Below, piece after piece: positions 43,085 through 51,493 of a stretch of 64,000 bases of DNA. The notes under the pieces are model-generated. The model ran no database searches. It was not told the origin of the DNA and saw only the letters and a program-made list of their open reading frames with translations. The position numbers and the translations under genes were made by a program. Source of the stretch: Thermoguttaceae bacterium. GTDB taxonomy: Bacteria > Planctomycetota > Planctomycetia > Pirellulales > Thermoguttaceae. Where the stretch lies: the NCBI GenBank assembly GCA_029975295.1, contig JARKPK010000005.1, positions 33,795 through 97,794 of the forward strand, in the 5' to 3' direction. Numbering within the stretch: the first letter of the stretch is position 1; each line of letters opens with the position of its first letter.

Positions 43085-43430
43085 TGCCTGATTCGATGCC
43101 GCTTCGCGCCGCCGAGACAAAACTCACGTAAGCGAGGAATCGTGGCGGGCGTTGTGCGTCTTCCACATGCGACGAACTCTGCCCTGTTGCATCCCAACGC
43201 CACTGACTCCCACACGACTCAATCAAACCCAGACGCACCGCTCTCCGAAGCAATCAGCCTAAGATTCACGAGCCCGATCAGATCGCCGCCACGCGCACGG
43301 CCAAGCCGTTGATTCCCCGAGACTGGTCCGCGAGGAAGCCGCGAACGATGCAACGCGGCTCAGGCGGGCAAAACGCTCGCCCGGCCGCTTCGTTGCCCGG
43401 GCGAAAGCCGGCTTCATTATGCCGGCACTT
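43085..43430. other. Gap between dapF and the DUF374 gene
   Basis: 346 bases without a credible gene. The dapF-proximal end carries the terminator-like hairpin at 43407-43426. Confidence 0.5.
43407..43426 (-). terminator. Hairpin behind dapF
   Basis: Two GCCGGC blocks (43407-43412 and 43421-43426) pair around an 8-base AT-rich loop, four bases after the dapF TAA on the minus strand. TTT follows. A short but plausible intrinsic terminator. Confidence 0.55.
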
Positions 43431-44297
43431 TTAGTCGCGGCGGTCGGGCCATTCGCCCGAGAACACCTCGACGGCCGGGCCGGTCATGTACACATGATTG
43501 TCGTCGCCCCAAAGCAGTTCCAAGTCGCCGCCGCGAAGGTGGGCCACCAATTTGCGCGAGGTTCGGCCCGTCAGCGCCGCGGCCACGCACGAAGCGCATG
43601 CCCCGGTTCCGCAGGCCATCGTTTCGCCCGAGCCCCTCTCCCACACACGAAGGTTGATCTCGCCGGGCGAAAGCACTTGCACGAAGCTCACGTTGACGCG
43701 GCGCGGAAAGTGCGAATCGCGTTCGATCTTCGGCCCAAACCGCAGCACCCAGTGATCGCTCGGCTCTTCGACGAACACCACGCAGTGCGGATTGCCCATC
43801 GAAAGGCAGGTGACCATCAACATCTCGTTGCCGATTTCCATGGGCACATCGGCCGCGGCGTTGCCCGGGTAGTTCGGGTTTCCCGGCAACGTTGTCGGCA
43901 CTCGCGACGGCTCGAAAATCGGCTCGCCCATATCCACCTTCACACGGCTGACGCGGTCGTCGTTCAACTCCAAGTCGAGCGACAATACGCCTCGTCCCGT
44001 CTCGATGGTCAGCCGTTTGCGACGAGCGATGCCATGATCGAAAACGTACTTCGCCACACAGCGAATACCGTTGCCGCACATCTCCGACTCAGACCCGTCG
44101 GAATTGAACATTTGCATCCGCGCGTCGGCCGTTTCGCTGGGCAGAATCAAGATCAACCCATCGGCGCCCACTCCGAAATGGCGGTCGGAAACAGCCCGAG
44201 CCAACTCGGCGGGATCTGACGGAGGCGGGTTGTTGAAGCAATCGACGTACACATAGTCGTTGCCAATGCCCTGCATTTTGGTGAATCGAATGGGCAT
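43431..44297 (-). CDS. dapF: Diaminopimelate epimerase
   Basis: The 288-residue enzyme converts LL- to meso-diaminopimelate for lysine and peptidoglycan. [15 protein letters not shown] is the N-terminal signature. The two catalytic cysteines are both present: EMCGNGIRC around residue 74 and ACGTGACAS around residue 230. [16 protein letters not shown] and [11 protein letters not shown] are further hallmarks. AAGAGG precedes the ATG. It follows the ExbD operon on the same strand but is separated by a strong hairpin and about 500 bases, so it is probably transcribed on its own. Its presence is of interest because planctomycete peptidoglycan was long doubted. Confidence 0.97.
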   Translation of the reverse strand: MPIRFTKMQGIGNDYVYVDCFNNPPPSDPAELARAVSDRHFGVGADGLILILPSETADARMQMFNSDGSESEMCGNGIRCVAKYVFDHGIARRKRLTIETGRGVLSLDLELNDDRVSRVKVDMGEPIFEPSRVPTTLPGNPNYPGNAAADVPMEIGNEMLMVTCLSMGNPHCVVFVEEPSDHWVLRFGPKIERDSHFPRRVNVSFVQVLSPGEINLRVWERGSGETMACGTGACASCVAAALTGRTSRKLVAHLRGGDLELLWGDDNHVYMTGPAVEVFSGEWPDRRD

Positions 44298-44794
44298 GGA
44301 ACACCTCTTTCCTCTAACGCAAGTGTCACGTCAAAAAACGGCTCGCTGATGCGAATGCGATCTTCGCCAAAGCGTTGCGGCCATCGAAAGGGAACTGGCC
44401 GCTTCCCAATCCGCGCCGCAACAGCCTTCGCGCCGAAAACAGCAGCGCGAAAGACATTGCGGCGGCCGGCCTTCTTCCGGCAGTCTGTCCGGCAGGCCAA
44501 CACGGGCTGCGCCAGCCGGCCTGGCCAAGTTGCCCAACGCTGCTCGATTGTAACCTGCCGGCCCGTTTTTGGGCAGCAGGCGTCCGCTCCGAGCTTGCTC
44601 CTGGCGCGCCAAGCCCGCAAGCACGACGATCGCCGCTTCTCCCGTCGCCGATCACCATCAAACGGCCGACGCGCAAACGACGACAGGACGGCCGCCGCGG
44701 CGCGCCGCCCTGTCGTCGTTCTCACAGGCCAACGTGGTTGTTCTTGCTTCAATCGCTGGCTTCTTGTCGGCCGCAAACAATCGCAGTCCGACGG
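44298..44794. other. Gap between exbD operon and dapF
   Basis: 497 bases without a credible gene; it contains the long hairpin at 44676-44720. Confidence 0.5.
44676..44720 (-). terminator. Strong hairpin at the end of the ExbB/ExbD operon
   Basis: AACGACGACAGG (44676-44687) and CCTGTCGTCGTT (44709-44720) are perfect 12-base arms. After one A-C mismatch a further 4 pairs (44689-44692 with 44704-44707) extend the stem, leaving an 11-base loop. It lies 74 bases past the last exbD stop on the minus strand. TTTG follows. Likely a terminator or mRNA-stabilising hairpin. Confidence 0.65.
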
Positions 44795-45289
44795 TCAGCC
44801 TTGCCGGCGCGGCGAGAACTTGATCCGTTCGATCAACTTCACCACCTGCCGATCGGGTCCGACATAGCCCGATACCGCGGTGATCGCGCGCATCACATAC
44901 TGGTACTGCAAGTTAGCGTCGCAATCGAGTTCAATCTCTTGCTTGCTCCCCGATGAGCCCGGGCCGATGTCGTCTTTGATGATCGAGCGCACCTCGCGGC
45001 GCAATTCCGCAAACGGATCGCTCGACGAAAGCTGCTTAGTGCCCATCGTAATCGCCACCAACCGGCCCGTGCCGTCGGCTTTCATCCGCAGCTTGATCGG
45101 CGGCAATTGCGTGGGATCGACCGGCCCCTCGCTTTTCGACACCGGCATCTTGATGCTGAAGTCGCCTTCGCTGGCGAAGATCTTCAACGACAGCATGAAG
45201 AAGATAATCAACTGGAAGCAACAGTCGATCATCGGCGTCATGTCGAAGTCCACGCGTTCGCCTTCGCCCTTGGATTTGATGCGCGGCAT
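44795..45289 (-). CDS. exbD: ExbD/TolR-type transport protein (second copy)
   Basis: The 164-residue protein has a short cytoplasmic start, one membrane helix with the conserved Asp (FDMTPMIDCCFQLIIFFMLS) and a periplasmic domain (DPTQLPPIKLRMKADG, EIELDCDANLQYQYVMRAIT). ExbD works with ExbB as a proton-driven motor for outer membrane or envelope processes. AAGGAGG is placed before the ATG, overlapping the end of the preceding exbD, whose stop is only 3 bases away. Last gene of the operon. Confidence 0.92.
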   Translation of the reverse strand: MPRIKSKGEGERVDFDMTPMIDCCFQLIIFFMLSLKIFASEGDFSIKMPVSKSEGPVDPTQLPPIKLRMKADGTGRLVAITMGTKQLSSSDPFAELRREVRSIIKDDIGPGSSGSKQEIELDCDANLQYQYVMRAITAVSGYVGPDRQVVKLIERIKFSPRRQG

Positions 45290-45292
45290 GGG

Positions 45293-45733
45293 CTACACCT
45301 CCTTTTCCTTGGCGCGAAGCACGAACCGCTCGAACTTGAGCGACTGCGCTATCTCGATGATCTCCTGAACCGCGCCGGTCTTGGCGTACCGATCAGCCCT
45401 AATGATGACCGTGGCGTGCGACGGCGTGCGGTTGAATCGCTCCAGCGCCGACCGTTCGCGCTGCAACACGCTGCGCAACCCCGAAATCGGCACCTGCTCG
45501 GAACCGACGATCACCATGTTCTTTCCCGTCACTTGCAAGGTGATGGGAAACTCCCACGGCGGTTCGGTCGGCTTGGCCAACTCGCTTGACGGCAGACGGA
45601 TCATTTCATTCTGCTCATCGTTGGCGAAGTTGAGGGTCAACATGAAGAAAATCACGAGCTGAAACGTGCAGTCGATCATCGGTGTCATGTCGAAGGTGAC
45701 TGCACTGCTGGTCCTCTTAGGTTTGCCGAACAT
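45293..45733 (-). CDS. exbD: ExbD/TolR-type transport protein (first copy)
   Basis: The 146-residue paralogue of the following gene keeps the membrane helix with Asp (FDMTPMIDCTFQLVIFFMLT), a periplasmic domain with ALERFNRTPSHATVIIRADR and a conserved end (VQEIIEIAQSLKFERFVLRA). Two consecutive, divergent ExbDs are typical of planctomycete Exb operons and suggest a heteromeric motor. The gene follows exbB by 31 bases. GAGGAGA and AAGG precede the ATG. Confidence 0.92.
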   Translation of the reverse strand: MFGKPKRTSSAVTFDMTPMIDCTFQLVIFFMLTLNFANDEQNEMIRLPSSELAKPTEPPWEFPITLQVTGKNMVIVGSEQVPISGLRSVLQRERSALERFNRTPSHATVIIRADRYAKTGAVQEIIEIAQSLKFERFVLRAKEKEV

Positions 45734-45764
45734 AGCCTTGTCTCCTCGCAGCCCAACGGGGCGA

Positions 45765-46571
45765 TCAGGCCTTCTTGGCGGCTGCCGGGCCTGCGATTCG
45801 CTTCATCAGGTCGTCGCTGATCATGCCGACCTCGGCCACCATCTTCTGGAACCGGTTCCGCATGAAATGGTGGAAGGCGATCGCCGGGATGGCCACCCAC
45901 AAGCCAACCATCGTCGTCACTAGGGCGGTGCCGATGCCGTCGGCCAGTTCGGAGGGTTTCGGAGTGACGTTCATGCTGGCGATCTTGTTGAACGCCTGCA
46001 CCATGCCGTCCACCGTGCCGAGCAGCCCAAACATCGGCCCCACTTGGGCGCACAGGGCCACATAGCTGAGCCGCTGTTCCAGCTTCATGTTGTCTTCTTC
46101 GCCGGCGTCCTGCATGGCCTTAACGGCTTCGTCGTACCCGCCCGAAAGCTTGGCCATGCCGGCGGCCAACACATGCCCCAGCATCGACTCGTCGCTTTTC
46201 GCCAGCTCGTAGGCCTCTTGATAGCGCTTTTCGTTCACGTGAGCCTCGAACGCCTCGACCAAGGCCGGCGGGACAATCTGATCGCGGCGGCCCGCCAGAA
46301 TGTTCATGACGATCAAAGCGACCAAATTGAAGCTGATGAACAAGAATACGATGCTGTACAACAGCCCTAGCGATTTATAGAACCACATCAGCATGTTTTG
46401 CCGCGGCTTCTCAGCGGGCGCCGCTTCCTCGCCCTCGCCTTCTTCGGCCGCCACGGCCGGCGCTGCGCCGGGTCCCACCGAAACTGTGGTCACCGCCGCG
46501 AACGCGCCCATCAACAACCAAGCCGACAACAGGGCTGATCCCGTCCATCCCAACGCGAGTCGTTGCCGCAT
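45765..46571 (-). CDS. exbB: ExbB/TolQ/MotA proton-channel protein
   Basis: The 268-residue protein has an N-terminal hydrophobic signal-like helix (ALLSAWLLMGAFAAVTTVSV), a Glu/Ala-rich stretch and a membrane helix (SIVFLFISFNLVALIVMNIL). The MotA/TolQ/ExbB domain follows with GPMFGLLGTVDGMVQAF and ALVTTMVGLWVAIPAIAFHH helices. It conducts protons together with the two ExbDs downstream. GGAGG lies before the ATG at 46571. The N-terminal signal and acidic linker are typical of the planctomycete form, in contrast to E. coli ExbB. The motor's partner is probably the large TPR proteins encoded upstream. Confidence 0.93.
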   Translation of the reverse strand: MRQRLALGWTGSALLSAWLLMGAFAAVTTVSVGPGAAPAVAAEEGEGEEAAPAEKPRQNMLMWFYKSLGLLYSIVFLFISFNLVALIVMNILAGRRDQIVPPALVEAFEAHVNEKRYQEAYELAKSDESMLGHVLAAGMAKLSGGYDEAVKAMQDAGEEDNMKLEQRLSYVALCAQVGPMFGLLGTVDGMVQAFNKIASMNVTPKPSELADGIGTALVTTMVGLWVAIPAIAFHHFMRNRFQKMVAEVGMISDDLMKRIAGPAAAKKA

Positions 46572-46802
46572 AGCAACCTCCAAAAGAGAAAACATGAACA
46601 ACCAGTGGTGAGATCCCAAAGAGCGGCCGTCCCGTTTAGCCCCGGCAGGCTCGCCCGAACATGTCATACTTCCGCCTTAGAAAATCAATGCTGAAGCGCC
46701 GACTGACAGGAGGCCTCGGCTCGCCCAAGACGCGCAAGCCGCACTCAACACTGCAAGTCCGACGATCCATGATTCCGCTGCTTCTTCGAATCGCCGCCGG
46801 GC

Positions 46803-47840
46803 TCAGCCCGTCGCCTTTTTCAACCAAGGGCTGTTGCGATAGCGCGATTCGAGGGTTTGCAGCGCCTTCTGCGCCCGCTCCGGCTTGCTGTCTTTCTTCC
46901 ATAACAGAACAAGATTCGCCAAGGCCTCGGCGTGAGCGTCCGCGTTCATGTAATACAACAGGTCAACGTGCAGGAAGGCGAAAATGGCCTCCTTCGTCTT
47001 GCCGGCGGCCATATAAGCGTTGCCCAAAGCGGTGTAGGCCTGCGCCAGCAGATCAGTTTGTTCGGCGTTGGCTCGCTCGATGATCGACTCGATGTCTTTG
47101 ATCGCTTCGTCGGTCTTCTTGTTGGCGGCCAAGCAACGGGCCTTGCCCAGCCGCGCGGCCAAGCGTTGGGCATCGGCCATCTCTCCCTCGGCGCGGATCG
47201 CCAGCACTTCGTCGAACTGTTTTTCCGCCTCGGCCACTTTGTCTTGGGCCAACAAGGCGCGGCCCATCGATACGCCGGCGCGCATTTTGTAGTCGGGCCA
47301 CGGGGCCTTGCCCACGGTCGCATAGTACTCGACCGCGCGATCGAACGCGCCGGCCGCCACCAGCAAGTCGCCAACCACCTCGTTGGCATGCAGCCAATGG
47401 TAATTCCCCGGGTTGTTCTTCACGAAGGCGGCCATCTGCGAACCTGCCTCGCGAATCTCGCCTTGTCCGGCCAACGCCATCTGCGCCTTGGTGAACGCCA
47501 AGTAGAACTCGAGATCTTGCTTCAGCTCGGGTCGGGCGTTGGCGGGCAGCGTGATCTTTTCCAGGGTCTGCATCGCGCTTTGAAAATTGGCTTCTTTCAG
47601 GTGCTGTCGGGCCGTCTTGATCTGGCTCGGCTCATCGTCCCAGAGGATCGCATCGATCTCATTGACAGGCACCGCTTTGGTTAGACCGCCGGCCCCCTCC
47701 ACTTCGACCTCGGTCGGGCTCATTTTCGTTACCCGACCGTTGAGCGTCCCTTTGAACAATCGGACCGAATCCAGCGCCTCGGCCACGGAGCTTGCTCCCA
47801 GCCATGCCAAGGTTGCCGCCATCAAGACCACGTGTCGCAT
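46803..47840 (-). CDS. Exported TPR protein of the ExbB/ExbD operon
   Basis: The 345-residue protein starts with a signal peptide (VVLMAATLAWLGASSVAEA). A small beta segment (FKGTLNGRVTKMSPTEVEVE) is followed by about five tetratricopeptide-like repeats, e.g. HLKEANFQSAMQTLEKITLP, LVAAGAFDRAVEYYATVGKA, LLAQDKVAEAEKQFDEVLAI, QAYTALGNAYMAAGKTKEAI. It probably acts as a periplasmic scaffold. Start ATG 47840 follows GAGGG. It sits between the giant TPR gene and exbB on the same strand, so a role with the motor proteins is likely. Confidence 0.88.
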   Translation of the reverse strand: MRHVVLMAATLAWLGASSVAEALDSVRLFKGTLNGRVTKMSPTEVEVEGAGGLTKAVPVNEIDAILWDDEPSQIKTARQHLKEANFQSAMQTLEKITLPANARPELKQDLEFYLAFTKAQMALAGQGEIREAGSQMAAFVKNNPGNYHWLHANEVVGDLLVAAGAFDRAVEYYATVGKAPWPDYKMRAGVSMGRALLAQDKVAEAEKQFDEVLAIRAEGEMADAQRLAARLGKARCLAANKKTDEAIKDIESIIERANAEQTDLLAQAYTALGNAYMAAGKTKEAIFAFLHVDLLYYMNADAHAEALANLVLLWKKDSKPERAQKALQTLESRYRNSPWLKKATG

Positions 47841-47939
47841 TGCTCTTTCCCTCGAAAGCAATCAGATGAAAGTGTTCGTAACAGTTCGCCTTCGCCCGAG
47901 CGGCGCCCGCTCGGCCCGCCGGAGCCGGCCCATCGATAG

Positions 47940-50900
47940 CTATTTCGCCGCCGATTCGGCCTCGGCCTTCGGCGCGTTGCGTTCCGCCTCGGCGGCGGCC
48001 TGACGCAGTCCTTCCAAACCGGCCGGCTTGACCCCCTTGAACTTCTGCGCGTTCTTCAGCAGGGCGTCGTATTTGTCGGCCCAGTCCTTGCCGCCCATCT
48101 CCGGATAAAGGCGGAAGATGATTTCAATGTCCTTAATCGTTTGATCCACCAACGCCGATCGGCGCTTTTCGTCCTTCTCTTGCTGCGCCTGTTTGAACCG
48201 ACAGAGCGCCAAGTTGTAACGAGCCTCGTGAAACACATTCAAGAAGCCCTCGACCGTTTGGACCTTTCGGGCTAATTGCCCCCAACCCCAAATCTCCTTC
48301 TGCTTGCGCGATCCGGCGATGGCAATGTCGTAGTATCGCGGATCTTCACTGCCCCACGCCTGCATCGTGTAGGCCGCCTCGATCTGGGCGTCGATCACCG
48401 TTTGCTTCTCTTGGAGCACCTCGAGCAGAAGCTTGATGGCGTCGCTATACTCGCCCAATCGCCTCAAAACGCGCGCCTTGCGAATTTTGATCGCGTTGGC
48501 CGCGTTCTCCGGCGCGCCGAATTCTTTTTCGGGCAGGCGAGTCAAAATCTTGTCGTACGCTTCGGCCGCGCCGCGGTAGTAACGCTCTGCCTCGGGCGTA
48601 AGCTTGGCGCCGCCCGTATCGACACCCTCGGCCAAACCGGCAAAGGTGGTGGCCACCCAATTCAGCGAGTTGAAATTGTTGCCTTTGTCGCGCTGGGCGA
48701 TTCTCGATAGGAACATCTCAAACCCCTGAGCCACCTTGGCCATCTGGTCGGTCTTCTGCTCTTTGCGAAGCCGCCCCAGTTGGTCCTCCAATTCCTTGCC
48801 CAGACGAATGTAGATTTGAGTGAGTTTCTTGCCCGCCTCGGCGTCGCCCTCGTCGCGAACCTGCTTTTCCAGGTCGTTCATCGCCTTTTCGGCTTTTTCC
48901 AGTTGTTGTGTGGCTACATAGGCCCGAAGCGCCACGCGCAACGTTTCCACTCCAAAGCCCGCCTTTTGAACGGACGGGTCGTTCTTCTCGACCAAAGACT
49001 TGATGCCCAGTTTTTCGTCCTCGATCAGCTTCACCGCGTCTTCGGCCTGATTCGTTTCGACGTAGATCTGGGCCAGATAAAGCACGGACGAAGCGATCGC
49101 CGGCGTCATCTGGGCGACACCCGCCTTCCGCACTCGCTCCAAACCGTCGGCAAGCACTTTCTGCGCTTGCGACTTGAGCTGATCGAGTTCCTCGGCCGGC
49201 GGACGCTCTTCATCGGGCAGCCGAACCCGCCGCAAATACTCGCTCCAGATCAACTGGCCCACCACCTGCTCCGCGTCACCGCGTTTGGGGGCGTCGAGCG
49301 GGATCTTCGAAAGATAGTCCATCGCCACGTTCAAGTCTCGGGCGCGGACTGCCGTGCCGATCAGGGTCATCCAGGCCGTGTCGGCCTCGGGCTGCCCCGC
49401 CCACCGCGCCGCAATGTACTGGGCGATCTCGACCAGCTTCTGACGTTCAAACGAAACGTCTCCTTGGCCTTCGCTCACCATGCGCGAATACGACGCCATG
49501 GCGATCTTCGCCCCCGACTTCCCGCCGCCCGACGCCGGGTAGCGGCGGGCCAAGAATTCGCCCAAGATCGCCGCCTCGGGCAGGTCGTCGGCCGAGTAGT
49601 GCAAGTACGACAAGAAGTAGCGGATCGAATTCAGGTCGTCCACCGAAACGTCTCGCGGGGCCATCCTCAGCGCCATCTCGAAATAGCGCATCGCCTCCTG
49701 CCGGGCTTCCGTCACGGCTGTCTCTTGCCGCTTCGACTCTTCTGCGTTGTTGCCGGCCCGCGCCTCTTCCAACGCGGCTTGGGCGGCCGACATCCGTTCG
49801 ACGGCATCGCGGGCGCGGTCGCGTGCCTCGACGAAATTGGTCGGTTCCGCCAACTTCTCACTGCCGCCCAGAAGCGGATCGTTCAGCTTCGCCCGCGCCT
49901 TCTGCTGATAGTCGCCAGGGAAACGAGAGACAAAGGTGAACGCGTCTTTTGCAGTGCGAATGAAATCGCGCCGGGCCGCGTCGTTCTCCTTCAGCGTTCG
50001 CAGGTGCTCCAAGGCGGCTTCGCCCGCCAGGTAGCGTATCGCCAAACCGTCGGCGCTCGTCTCTTGCCGACCTTTCGCCTTGCCGAGCCAATCCTGATAC
50101 ATGGCCACCGCGGCCGTGTACTTCTTCGAGGTCGGCAGCAACGCCGTCTCCAAGGCCATCACGCGCACCTTGTCTTTCAGCACGCGGAACGGTTCGGGAT
50201 CGTCGGGCTGGGTGACCAACAGCTCCTCGAAAATCGTGAACGCCTGCTTAACGTCGCCCATCTCGCGGTAACAGCGGCCTTCCCAGCTGCGGGCATAAAG
50301 CCCGGCAATCATCGTGTTGTACTTCTTATAGAAGTCGTTGTACTTCTTGGCCGCAGACGTAAGGTTGTCCTTATGTTCCTTGCTGCCCGCGGGAAACGTC
50401 TTGGCAATCTCGTACATCGCCGTGGCCTGGGCCAACCGCGATTCGAGAAGGTCTTTGCGCAACTGTTCCTGCTCTTCTTTGCGAGGGTCGTCGGAGGGAA
50501 GTACGTTGGGCATCGCCTTGAGCTTCTCCAACGCCTGCTGCTCCAACCGCTCGAACACCTGTCGTGCCTCTTGGAACAGCGATCTGGCTTCGGTCAGCAG
50601 TTTCGTCTTTTCTTCGGGCGTCTTTGCGCTTTGCTCGGCTTGCTCCGTTTTGATCTGCGCGTTCTTGCTGACCACCTCGGCCAACATCCGTTTTGCACTG
50701 GGAGCCAGCGGGTGCGACGCATTGGCCGCCAGGAACTTGTCCAGCCGCGTCTTCGCTTCAATCAACGACTTCTGCCGCTCGCTGATGCTGCGCTGCAACA
50801 TCGAATTCTGAATGTGGATCAGCCCGGCCTCGTAGTCGAGGCGCTGAAGGAACTCGGGACTCGCCTTTTTCGTTTGCCCCGCCCAGTCCAAGTAATCCAA

Positions 50901-51044
50901 GGCGACATCGTGCAAGCGGTTCTCGCACAAGGCATCGATAAACGCCTTCGAACTGTCCACCGCCAGCGCCGCCGTGGCCGAAAAGCCGGCCGCGAGCACC
51001 ACCGCGCACACTCGTGCGAAGAAGACCTGTCCGTTGAGTTTCAT
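47940..51044 (-). CDS. Very large exported TPR/coiled-coil protein
   Basis: The 1034-residue protein has a signal peptide (VCAVVLAAGFSATAALAVDS) and then almost only helices, with repeated Lys/Glu/Ala-rich coiled segments (SKNAQIKTEQAEQSAKTPEE) and TPR-like pairs (GRCYREMGDVKQAFTIFEEL, AEAYDKILTRLPEKEF, RRLGEYSDAIKLLLEVLQEK). A middle part has YLSYLHYSADDLP-like motifs (FLSYLHYSADDLPEAAI). No enzyme domain is visible. GGAAGGA precedes the ATG. It is the first gene of the exbB/exbD operon. A guess: an outer-envelope or periplasmic structural element driven or stabilised by the ExbBD motor. Confidence 0.85.
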   Translation of the reverse strand: MKLNGQVFFARVCAVVLAAGFSATAALAVDSSKAFIDALCENRLHDVALDYLDWAGQTKKASPEFLQRLDYEAGLIHIQNSMLQRSISERQKSLIEAKTRLDKFLAANASHPLAPSAKRMLAEVVSKNAQIKTEQAEQSAKTPEEKTKLLTEARSLFQEARQVFERLEQQALEKLKAMPNVLPSDDPRKEEQEQLRKDLLESRLAQATAMYEIAKTFPAGSKEHKDNLTSAAKKYNDFYKKYNTMIAGLYARSWEGRCYREMGDVKQAFTIFEELLVTQPDDPEPFRVLKDKVRVMALETALLPTSKKYTAAVAMYQDWLGKAKGRQETSADGLAIRYLAGEAALEHLRTLKENDAARRDFIRTAKDAFTFVSRFPGDYQQKARAKLNDPLLGGSEKLAEPTNFVEARDRARDAVERMSAAQAALEEARAGNNAEESKRQETAVTEARQEAMRYFEMALRMAPRDVSVDDLNSIRYFLSYLHYSADDLPEAAILGEFLARRYPASGGGKSGAKIAMASYSRMVSEGQGDVSFERQKLVEIAQYIAARWAGQPEADTAWMTLIGTAVRARDLNVAMDYLSKIPLDAPKRGDAEQVVGQLIWSEYLRRVRLPDEERPPAEELDQLKSQAQKVLADGLERVRKAGVAQMTPAIASSVLYLAQIYVETNQAEDAVKLIEDEKLGIKSLVEKNDPSVQKAGFGVETLRVALRAYVATQQLEKAEKAMNDLEKQVRDEGDAEAGKKLTQIYIRLGKELEDQLGRLRKEQKTDQMAKVAQGFEMFLSRIAQRDKGNNFNSLNWVATTFAGLAEGVDTGGAKLTPEAERYYRGAAEAYDKILTRLPEKEFGAPENAANAIKIRKARVLRRLGEYSDAIKLLLEVLQEKQTVIDAQIEAAYTMQAWGSEDPRYYDIAIAGSRKQKEIWGWGQLARKVQTVEGFLNVFHEARYNLALCRFKQAQQEKDEKRRSALVDQTIKDIEIIFRLYPEMGGKDWADKYDALLKNAQKFKGVKPAGLEGLRQAAAEAERNAPKAEAESAAK

Positions 51045-51493
51045 TGCGTCCTTCCTAACTCACTACCGCGGCTGCGGCCTTTGGACCGTTGCCGCGAACC
51101 GGATTCGCGCCCCTGATCAGAGTCGATCGCCGAACAGCGCCCCAACAAACCGCCGTTCCGAGAACGATCGCGGTCTTCACGTTCTGCCGGTATAACGCCT
51201 ACTTGATCTGAGAAAAGCCTAGCAACGCCGGCACCGGGTTTTCGTCCGTCATCGCCCCTGACTGTCGGCAGGCTGCGATACGCCGTGTCCCCGCGCCCCC
51301 TCACAAAAAACAGCAACCTCGTAGAACGGGCCGCGGGTTCCGGAGCCGCTGGTCCGAAGGCAGATATCCCTTCAGAGTAACCGGCCGATGCCCGCTTCGC
51401 AAGGGCCGCGCGCGACGGCCGCGAGGCAACTTCCACCCTCCAACTCGTTCAATCATTCGATCCCCAACAAACGTCGCTTCCGCAACAGGTCGG
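51045..51493. other. Intergenic stretch upstream of the TPR-Exb operon
   Basis: 449 bases without a credible gene. It must hold the operon promoter on the minus strand and the end of the VWA gene transcript, but I see no clear -35/-10 pair and no hairpin with a T tract. Confidence 0.4.

Noticed and set aside
48780..51116. A 778-codon open frame on the plus strand opposite the giant TPR gene
   Set aside because: It is antisense to a gene with signal peptide, ribosome site and repeats, has no domain pattern, and reflects the high G+C codon bias that keeps the complementary frame open.
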